From contig JAADEB010000107.1 of assembly GCA_013153655.1 (NCBI GenBank), positions 1 to 5,901 of the forward strand: a stretch of 5,901 nt of DNA, read 5' to 3'. Of this stretch, positions 1 through 3,969 are shown piece by piece (within the stretch, counting starts at the first letter, position 1; every line of letters starts with the position of its first letter). A program made the translations under genes and the position numbers. This DNA is from Chlorobiota bacterium (GTDB lineage: Bacteria; Bacteroidota; Bacteroidia; Flavobacteriales; Flavobacteriaceae). Under the pieces are notes generated by a model. It searched no databases. It saw only the letters and a list, made by a program, of their open reading frames with translations, and was not told the origin of the DNA.

Positions 1-135
1 GCCCGCCCGCCGCGGAATGGCGGCTCCCCGCTGTCCGCCGGCATTCCGCGGCCGGAACTTCGGCAAGGCCTCCGCGCATATCGCTTCGCCCCCTCGCGCG
101 GCCAACGCGCAAGGCCCATGCCACGGAAAACGTAG
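1..135. other. GC-rich intergenic element, left edge
   Basis: About 120 bases of very high G+C content, visibly unlike the AT-richer rest of the window. The block contains a long hairpin (9-52) and a short one (GCGCG at 96-100 pairing with CGCGC at 106-110), and the word AAGGCC occurs twice (65-70 and 111-116). A plus-strand reading frame is open from the edge to a TAG at 133-135, and the minus strand is also open, but GC-rich DNA has few stops. The translations are Arg/Pro/Gly-rich with no recognisable domain, so I do not call a gene. It most resembles a dispersed structured repeat. No second copy lies in this window, and the left boundary is outside it. Confidence 0.45.
9..52. repeat. Long GC-rich inverted repeat (hairpin)
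   Basis: The left arm GCCGCGGAATG (9-19) is the exact reverse complement of the right arm CATTCCGCGGC (42-52). After one G-G mismatch (20/41) pairing continues with CGGC (21-24) against GCCG (37-40), leaving a loop of about 12 bases (25-36). That gives 15 pairs in a 16-position stem. No T-run follows, so it is not a typical intrinsic terminator. It could be the structured core of a dispersed repeat. Confidence 0.75.
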
Positions 136-158
136 AACGGTAAACGTTTAACGGAACG

Positions 159-184
159 TAGAGACACGATTCATCGCGTCTCTA
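159..184. repeat. 26-bp imperfect palindrome (TAGAGAC...GTCTCTA)
   Basis: TAGAGACACGAT (159-170) pairs with ATCGCGTCTCTA (173-184) around a TC centre, with one mismatched pair (A165 against C178). Palindromes of the form TAGAGACGCGAT..ATCGCGTCTCTA are, to my recollection, dispersed intergenic repeats in several phyla. Here it sits between the GC-rich element and the heptamer arrays, with no gene next to it, so a role as operator or terminator is unlikely. Confidence 0.6.
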
Positions 185-245
185 TGAAATCAAAAAAAAT
201 CCGAAATATCTGTGTTATCTGTGCCACCTGAGTCCCAAAAAACAC

Positions 246-274
246 GTTTCCCGTTCCCCGTTTCCCGTTTCCCG
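246..274. repeat. Heptamer tandem array (GTTYCCC)4
   Basis: Four 7-bp units in register: GTTTCCC (246-252), GTTCCCC (253-259), GTTTCCC (260-266) and GTTTCCC (267-273), followed by G. The same heptamer family recurs at 499-527, 1552-1580 and 1797-1810. Two units lie in inverted orientation at 1234-1247. It forms the left boundary of the 134-bp repeat. Confidence 0.8.
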
Positions 275-404
275 AAAACGGGATTTCTCCCGCCTGAGGC
301 GGATACGGCGGTTTAACGGTTCAACAGAAATAGGAGATTCCTCAGTCGTAAACTCCTTCGGAATGACAGATGTAGCTATTTGATTTAGTTAAGGTTAAGA
401 TTAA
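271..404. repeat. 134-bp intergenic repeat, copy 1
   Basis: This segment aligns without gaps to 1577-1710, with six mismatches by eye (about 95 percent identity). It begins with CCCGAAAACG, contains GGATACGGC and GAGATTCCTC (334-343), then CTTCGGAATGACA, and ends in TTAAGG hexamers. A diverged partial third copy is at 1334-1459. I see no open reading frame or transposase and no inverted termini, so this is a non-coding dispersed repeat and not an insertion sequence. Its internal ATTCC and GGAAT (core at 337-363) could pair to form a small stem. Confidence 0.85.
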
Positions 405-412
405 GGTTAAAG
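389..412. repeat. Hexamer tandem array (TTAAGG)4
   Basis: Four degenerate 6-bp units: TTAAGG (389-394), TTAAGA (395-400), TTAAGG (401-406) and TTAAAG (407-412). The array overlaps the 3' end of repeat copy 1. Equivalent arrays occur in copy 2 (1695-1710) and copy 3 (1406-1423). Confidence 0.7.
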
Positions 413-416
413 TGTC

Positions 417-440
417 GATTTAACGATTTAACGGTTTAAC
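417..440. repeat. Octamer tandem array (GATTTAAC)3
   Basis: Three 8-bp units in register: GATTTAAC (417-424), GATTTAAC (425-432) and GGTTTAAC (433-440). The same octamer occurs four times at 1428-1459 (one unit diverged) and three times at 1762-1785. Confidence 0.8.
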
Positions 441-455
441 AAAAATCCCCCAATC

Positions 456-487
456 TATTCAACTCTTCAACCCTTCAACTGTTCAAC
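456..487. repeat. Octamer tandem array (NNTTCAAC)4
   Basis: Four 8-bp units: TATTCAAC (456-463), TCTTCAAC (464-471), CCTTCAAC (472-479) and TGTTCAAC (480-487). The last six bases are fixed and the first two vary. A parallel array of four units lies at 1508-1539. Confidence 0.8.
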
Positions 488-498
488 AAAATAACCAC

Positions 499-547
499 GT
501 TCCCCATTCTCCGTTCCCCGCGTCCCGAAAATACACCGGTCACCGGT
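499..547. repeat. Heptamer arrays (GTTCCCC)n and (CACCGGT)2
   Basis: GTTCCCC (499-505), ATTCTCC (506-512), GTTCCCC (513-519) and GCGTCCC (520-526) keep a strict 7-bp phase. A short CCCGAAAA link leads to a second heptamer pair, CACCGGT (534-540) and CACCGGT (541-547). The block 483-530 closely matches 1534-1583. From about 550 to 660 I see no further repeats of this kind, only a short inverted repeat CAAGCT/AGCTTG (596-601/615-620). Confidence 0.7.
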
Positions 548-665
548 CATCTCAATTAAAAAGTCTGTGACCGTCCCTCGTTTTAAGATTGCCTGCAAGC
601 TCATTCCTCATTCAAGCTTGTCCATTTAACAATTTCCTTTCAGGAAAATTTTCTCAAAAAATATT

Positions 666-673
666 TATTTTTG
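666..673 (+). promoter_or_regulatory. Candidate -7 box for the membrane-protein gene
   Basis: TATTTTTG matches the Bacteroidota -7 consensus TAnnTTTG exactly and lies 28 bp before the preferred start codon, so transcription would begin near 678-681. No clear TTG -33 element is present at the usual 19-21 bp spacing. The surroundings are very AT-rich, so a chance match is quite possible. An imperfect inverted repeat with TTTCCT/AGGAAA arms (633-647) lies just upstream. Confidence 0.35.
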
Positions 674-701
674 ATATTGAAATCAATTGAATATTATTTC
701 G

Positions 702-1229
702 ATGGTTTCGATGGAAAAAACGCGCAAACTTTATCGATGGTATTTGCTCACCGGAGCTTACTTTATGGGGTCAATTATGATGTATTCGGCCTTTTTTATT
801 GTCGACCCGGAAGATTTTTGTAAACCTTCGAAATGGCAAAATATTTTAATATTTGGATTGACATATCTATTTATATGGGGAGCTTTACTATGTACCGGCC
901 ATTTCCTCAAAGGCGAAAAAATCTACCAAAGTGAATTATTTGAAGATTGGAAGTCCAAACCGCTACACCAACATTACCAGAGCATTATTTCCTTTTGGTC
1001 ATTAATTATAGGGTTGGTCATTACGTTTTTTTACGCTTCCATTCGCATGAATCATCTTGTCCGGCAGGAACCATGCCTGCCCGATAAAATGCCGGCACTC
1101 ATCTGGCGTCAAGTTTATCCCGGACTTTCCATTACCCTGATCGTTTTTGCCGGCATCCTTTTGTATTTCAAATTTTTTTATAAAAATACCTCCGGCGATT
1201 CCGATCCGAAAGAGATGAATTCTTTGTAA
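702..1229 (+). CDS. Small four-helix integral membrane protein, function unknown
   Basis: I do not recognise the family. From the ATG at 702 the protein has 175 residues. Four hydrophobic segments are clear: residues about 13-34 (from WYLLTGAYFM), 48-69 (ILIFGLTYLFIWGALLC), 95-116 (IISFWSLIIGLVITFFYA) and 138-159 (ISLTLIV-like to YFKFFY). Both ends are charged, with basic KTRK at the N-terminus and an acidic/polar C-terminal tail. The loop after helix 3 carries EPCLPDKMP. No signal peptide separate from helix 1, no enzymatic motif and no cofactor site are visible. Three in-frame starts are possible: TTG at 687, ATG at 702 and ATG at 711. The two ATGs lie in an exact 9-bp tandem duplication and none has a Shine-Dalgarno sequence, so the start is uncertain by a few codons. 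The gene stands alone on the plus strand between two repeat islands, so context gives no functional hint. Intact length, helix pattern and lack of stops argue that it is a real gene. Confidence 0.75.
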   Translation: MVSMEKTRKLYRWYLLTGAYFMGSIMMYSAFFIVDPEDFCKPSKWQNILIFGLTYLFIWGALLCTGHFLKGEKIYQSELFEDWKSKPLHQHYQSIISFWSLIIGLVITFFYASIRMNHLVRQEPCLPDKMPALIWRQVYPGLSITLIVFAGILLYFKFFYKNTSGDSDPKEMNSL

Positions 1230-1333
1230 TTCCGGAAAACGGGAAACTAACTTATGTTTGGGTAAGAGGATACAAAGTGAGGTAATGTCGATTGACAACT
1301 CCACATTTGAGAAACAAAACTATTCGATTTAGC

Positions 1334-1459
1334 GGTTTAACAATAATGATGAGATTCCTCGGTCGTAGCCTCCTTCGGAATGACAAGAGTAACTATTTGA
1401 TTTAGCTAAGGTTAAAGTTAAGGTATCGATTTAACGGTTCCACGGTTTAACGGTTTAAC
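1334..1459. repeat. 134-bp repeat, diverged partial copy 3, with octamers
   Basis: GAGATTCCTC (1351-1360), CTTCGGAATGACA (1373-1385) and CTATTTGATTTAG (1393-1405) match copies 1 and 2, but the 5' GGATACGGC part is missing and several substitutions are present. Hexamers CTAAGG, TTAAAG and TTAAGG (1406-1423) follow. Then come octamers GATTTAAC (1428-1435), GGTTCCAC (1436-1443) and GGTTTAAC twice (1444-1459). The order of parts is the same as in 334-440. Confidence 0.75.
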
Positions 1460-1465
1460 AAAAAC

Positions 1466-1497
1466 TATTCACTAATTCACTATCTCACTAATTCACT
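1466..1497. repeat. Octamer tandem array (AATTCACT)4
   Basis: Four 8-bp units: TATTCACT (1466-1473), AATTCACT (1474-1481), ATCTCACT (1482-1489) and AATTCACT (1490-1497). This third octamer family appears only once in the window. It sits between the GATTTAAC and NNTTCAAC arrays. Confidence 0.75.
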
Positions 1498-1507
1498 CAA
1501 ATAAATC

Positions 1508-1539
1508 TATTCAACTTTTCAACTTTTCAACTCTTCAAC
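1508..1539. repeat. Octamer tandem array (NNTTCAAC)4, second occurrence
   Basis: Units TATTCAAC (1508-1515), TTTTCAAC (1516-1523), TTTTCAAC (1524-1531) and TCTTCAAC (1532-1539). Unit number and period match the array at 456-487, and both start with TATTCAAC preceded by ATC. In both places an A-rich link (AAAATAA) leads to a CACGTTCCCC heptamer array. Confidence 0.8.
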
Positions 1540-1551
1540 AAAAATAATCAC

Positions 1552-1580
1552 GTTCCCCATTCTCCGTTTCCCGTGTCCCG
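1552..1580. repeat. Heptamer tandem array (GTTYCCC)4, second occurrence
   Basis: GTTCCCC (1552-1558), ATTCTCC (1559-1565), GTTTCCC (1566-1572) and GTGTCCC (1573-1579), then G. Unit by unit it parallels 499-527, including the odd ATTCTCC second unit. The two arrays therefore share ancestry and did not arise separately. Confidence 0.75.
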
Positions 1581-1710
1581 AAAACGAGATTTCTCCCGCT
1601 TGAGGCGGACACGGCGGTTTAATGATTCAACAGAAATAGGAGATTCCTCAGTCGTAAACTCCTTCGGAATGACAGATGTAACTATTTGATTTAGTTAAGG
1701 TTAAGATTAA
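1577..1710. repeat. 134-bp intergenic repeat, copy 2
   Basis: Same length and orientation as copy 1 (271-404). The six mismatches fall mainly in the 5' half; the stretch from GAGATTCCTC through GAATGACA is identical in the two copies. Together the two copies flank the plus-strand membrane-protein gene as direct repeats 1306 bp apart. Confidence 0.85.
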
Positions 1711-1718
1711 ACTATGAA

Positions 1719-1753
1719 AAGACTAAAAGCTAACGGCTAATGGCCAACAACTA
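1719..1753. repeat. Degenerate heptamer array (ANNGCTA)5
   Basis: Five 7-bp units in register: AAGACTA (1719-1725), AAAGCTA (1726-1732), ACGGCTA (1733-1739), ATGGCCA (1740-1746) and ACAACTA (1747-1753). The units are diverged, but a purine-rich start and a CTA-type end are kept. Confidence 0.6.
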
Positions 1754-1761
1754 GTATTCAT

Positions 1762-1810
1762 GATTTAACGATTTAACGATTTAACATAAATACCACGTTC
1801 CCCGTTTACC
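1762..1810. repeat. Octamer (GATTTAAC)3 followed by heptamers GTTCCCC/GTTTACC
   Basis: Three exact GATTTAAC units (1762-1769, 1770-1777, 1778-1785), a short ATAAATACCAC link, then GTTCCCC (1797-1803) and GTTTACC (1804-1810). This is the right end of the island. About 85 bases without repeats separate it from the kinase stop codon. Confidence 0.75.
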
Positions 1811-1895
1811 GGATTTGCTATGGTTTCTAATGGTCGATTTTCAATTGGACGGCAAGGTTCCCTTCATTTAATTTCCCGCAATACATAATTACATG

Positions 1896-2807
1896 CTAAA
1901 CGGTTTTGCCTCCCACATAGCGGTTTAGAATGGTCATAATGGGCTCTAAATAGCTTATGCCAAACAGGTTTAGATGAACCAAAAGAGGATAAAGCTGATA
2001 AACGGGCAGCCGTTCTTCCCAATCCGGTTGGAGCGGAAAGGCTTCCAGATAGGCATCATAAAAAGCTTGATCGAATCCGCCGAACAGACGGGTCATGGCC
2101 AAATCCATTTCCCGATTTCCGTAATATACGGCCGGATCAAAAATATATGGATGGCCTTCCCGGGAACAAAGAAAATTTCCCGACCAAAGGTCACCGTGTA
2201 TTAAATGAGGAAATTCAATGGGAAACAATCCATGGAGCATATCGAATAAACGTTCGAATTTTTCAAGTATATTACCCGACACGATGCCTTTGTTTGTAGC
2301 CAATTTCAGTTGATAACGCAAACGGTTTTGGATGAAGAAATTAACCCAAGAACTATCCTGCTTGTTTATTTGTAGCAACGAGCCAATATAATTATCTTCG
2401 TCCAGGCCGTAATAACGTTGGGTTTGTCGATGCATACCGGCTATTTCCGAACCGAATTGTTCCCAGAATCCGGCAGGTTTCTCGCCTTTTTCAATGAATT
2501 CCAACACCAAAAAAGCCGTATGACCGATAACTCCCTTATCGATGGTTTCGGGTACATGTACATTTCCGGTGGACCGAAGTAATTGAAGCCCGCGGGCTTC
2601 CTTTTCAAACATATGAGGATATATGTCGTTATCGTTTATTTTAACAAAGTAATCGCCCAGGTTTGTTTTAATACGATAACTGCTATTGATATCACCGCCG
2701 TAAACGGGAATTATGTGTTGTATGCGAAAAGCCTGACCCAATCGTTTTCGAAGCTTTTCTTCGAGTGCACCTAAAAGGCTGTTTCCAAGAGTAGAAATCT
2801 TAGTCAT
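1896..2807 (-). CDS. Fructosamine/ketosamine-3-kinase family protein
   Basis: Predicted cytosolic small-molecule kinase of the fructosamine kinase family (protein-kinase-like fold). Known members phosphorylate C3 of protein-bound or free ketosamines (Amadori products) so that the adduct decomposes. From the ATG at 2807 it has 303 residues, close to the usual 285-310. Visible motifs: nucleotide-binding loop GGDINSSY (37-44), the ATP-contacting Lys in FVKIN (K56), EKEARG (68-73), hinge-like VLEFIE (101-106), MHRQTQ with H126, NYIGSLLQINKQ (139-150), catalytic loop HGDLWSGN (204-211, D206 the likely base) and the metal-binding Asp of FDPAVYYGNREMD (D224). The P-loop has Asp where many family members have a Cys reported as a redox switch. 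A TTG two codons upstream (2813) is possible, but the ATG is preferred. It overlaps the upstream glycosyltransferase by 8 bp (ATGACTAA), so the two are translationally coupled. The substrate is unproven. Confidence 0.9.
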   Translation of the reverse strand: MTKISTLGNSLLGALEEKLRKRLGQAFRIQHIIPVYGGDINSSYRIKTNLGDYFVKINDNDIYPHMFEKEARGLQLLRSTGNVHVPETIDKGVIGHTAFLVLEFIEKGEKPAGFWEQFGSEIAGMHRQTQRYYGLDEDNYIGSLLQINKQDSSWVNFFIQNRLRYQLKLATNKGIVSGNILEKFERLFDMLHGLFPIEFPHLIHGDLWSGNFLCSREGHPYIFDPAVYYGNREMDLAMTRLFGGFDQAFYDAYLEAFPLQPDWEERLPVYQLYPLLVHLNLFGISYLEPIMTILNRYVGGKTV

Positions 2808-3828
2808 GGGCAAGTGGTTTTTCGGAATTTATAAATCTAAAAAAAGAAGTGGTTTCATGAGTGTTGAGCAGATGCAATCGGTGTTGTGGAATACAGGGGA
2901 ACCATTTGAGGTGTTGCATGTGGCGTGCCAAATAAACTTGTTCGGGTTGGCCGGGAGTTGGTACCAAAAGAGCTTTTCGACGCCAGGAGAACCAATCCAT
3001 CAAGCTGCTATATCCACTACGGGAAAGGATTCGACGGGCTTGTAATGCATGCCGGTATACTTCAAGACCGTTTGCCAAATCCAATACTTCCCACTGCGAT
3101 GGAAATGCCTTTTGGGCTCTTTGTGTGGTACCGCGAATAAGGACAACTCGTCCTTGAAAAAGATGCGGATGCTCCAATATAATATTTTCCAACACCGTAC
3201 GTTGTTTTTCCGGCCCGGATAACAGAATTAGCCAGTCCTTTTTTTCGACGGCCGGTTTATATGTATAACGAGAAAGTGGACCTATATATTTTACCTTTTT
3301 CGGTATTTCGGTCGGATGTCCCATTTTGCCCGAGAGGGATGGTTCCTTTTCAAAATCCGGTACATGGATTTCCGTAAACGGTTCCATCAAACGCCTGTGT
3401 AAAGCGGTTGCCAAACGACTTGCAAAAGGTGCAAGCACTCGAAGTTGATGTGTCATATAAATGCTTTTAACTCTTGTGGAGAAAAAAGCCGGTCGATTAT
3501 CGGAAAAAATCAGGACGGGGCGGTAATACCCCGTCCATTTTTCCACCATTTTTTGTTCATTGCGAAAAGCTTGACGACTCTGCCATAATTGCCAACCCGT
3601 GTACCAAGGGAGCATGAATGAAAAACGGGAAGGATACCGGATCCGTAAAGAGGGTAATGAATGGGTTTTAAGTTCCGGAAATTCATTTTTTAACCATTCC
3701 AAGCTTGTTCCGGCCGATATGATAACAGGTTCATATCCGTCTTGAATGAATTTCCTGATAACAGGTGCCGAACGTGTAGCATGTCCCAAACCCCAATCCA
3801 ATATACCCACTAAAACCCTGCTGCTCAT
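2800..3828 (-). CDS. GT-B fold glycosyltransferase (GT28/GT1-like)
   Basis: Predicted cytosolic or membrane-associated glycosyltransferase of 342 residues using a nucleotide-activated sugar. Domain 1 (about 1-190) opens with a beta strand and the loop DWGLGHATRS (11-20), the GHxxR-type loop of the MurG/GT28 superfamily, and contains SDNRPA (109-114). The linker is YIGPLSR (181-187). Domain 2 (about 195-342) has the donor-side motifs LSGPEKQR (203-210), RSGYSSLMD (270-278) and VPTPGQPEQVYLARHM (289-304). The last corresponds to the P.PGQ.EQ..NA donor-binding segment of the family. A strongly basic aromatic patch (65-90, YPSRFSFMLPWYTGWQLW) may associate with the membrane. Conserved hypothetical glycosyltransferases of this length and architecture (Glyco_trans_1_3-like) are common in Bacteroidota; acceptor and sugar are unknown. 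It is too short and too different at the N-terminus to be called MurG. The ATG at 3828 is preceded by an AT-rich leader without a Shine-Dalgarno sequence. Its last codons overlap the kinase gene, giving a two-gene operon. Confidence 0.85.
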   Translation of the reverse strand: MSSRVLVGILDWGLGHATRSAPVIRKFIQDGYEPVIISAGTSLEWLKNEFPELKTHSLPSLRIRYPSRFSFMLPWYTGWQLWQSRQAFRNEQKMVEKWTGYYRPVLIFSDNRPAFFSTRVKSIYMTHQLRVLAPFASRLATALHRRLMEPFTEIHVPDFEKEPSLSGKMGHPTEIPKKVKYIGPLSRYTYKPAVEKKDWLILLSGPEKQRTVLENIILEHPHLFQGRVVLIRGTTQRAQKAFPSQWEVLDLANGLEVYRHALQARRILSRSGYSSLMDWFSWRRKALLVPTPGQPEQVYLARHMQHLKWFPCIPQHRLHLLNTHETTSFFRFINSEKPLAHD

Positions 3829-3910
3829 AATTTTTTTATCGATTAATAATATAAAGCGCTTCTTTACCTTCCTTTCCCGGTTTTAAATTCGACATGATTA
3901 CCCGTGAATT

Positions 3911-3949
3911 CTAAACGAATTTATGCCGGCATTTGCTAAATGAATTTAT
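3911..3949. repeat. 14-bp direct repeat upstream of the glycosyltransferase operon
   Basis: CTAAACGAATTTAT (3911-3924) and CTAAATGAATTTAT (3936-3949) differ at one base and are spaced 25 bp start to start. The palindrome ATGCCGGCAT (3923-3932) begins at the end of the first copy. On the minus strand they lie about 83-121 bp before the glycosyltransferase start. TAAATTCG (minus, 3923-3916) is one base off the TAnnTTTG -7 box, without a good -33 partner. A direct repeat close to two helical turns apart could be a regulator site. It could equally belong to the 3' end of fetB. Confidence 0.4.
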
Positions 3950-3969
3950 AATTTCTGCATTAATCTTAT

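Larger units (their letters stand above)
1230..1895. other. Intergenic repeat island 2
   Basis: This 666-bp stretch separates two gene ends that face each other. It starts with two heptamers in inverted orientation (1234-1247, GTTTCCC and GTTTTCC read on the minus strand). About 85 bases of unremarkable sequence follow. Then come a partial copy of the long repeat, two different octamer arrays, a heptamer array, a full 134-bp copy, a second kind of heptamer array, another octamer array and a last GTTCCCC pair. I see no gene here. I found no convincing intrinsic terminator for either of the two converging genes; TTCCGGAA at 1230-1237 is only a short palindrome. Confidence 0.75.

Noticed and set aside
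1..135. Open plus-strand frame entering from the left edge and ending at TAG 133-135
   Set aside because: GC-rich DNA is open in more than one frame here, including the minus strand. The Arg/Pro/Gly-rich product lacks any family feature and the region is dominated by hairpins.
246..547. Possible CRISPR array
   Set aside because: The repeats are 6-8 bp and directly adjacent, without 30-40 bp unique spacers; the longer 134-bp repeat is not regularly interspaced, and no cas genes are present.
1002..1304. 100-codon minus-strand ORF over the end of the membrane-protein gene
   Set aside because: No recognisable features. The opposite strand has four clean membrane helices, and this ORF runs into repeat-adjacent intergenic DNA.
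271..1710. Composite transposon or IS pair around the membrane-protein gene
   Set aside because: The 134-bp flanking copies encode no transposase, have no terminal inverted repeats and show no target-site duplications.
1811..1895. Terminator for the glycosyltransferase-kinase operon
   Set aside because: I looked for a GC stem followed by T residues on the minus strand and found only weak pairings such as GTC...GAC around 1832-1850.
2800..3828. Identification of the glycosyltransferase as MurG
   Set aside because: It shares the superfamily loops, but the gene is not in a cell-wall cluster and its acceptor half lacks the MurG pattern, so only a general GT-B call is supported.
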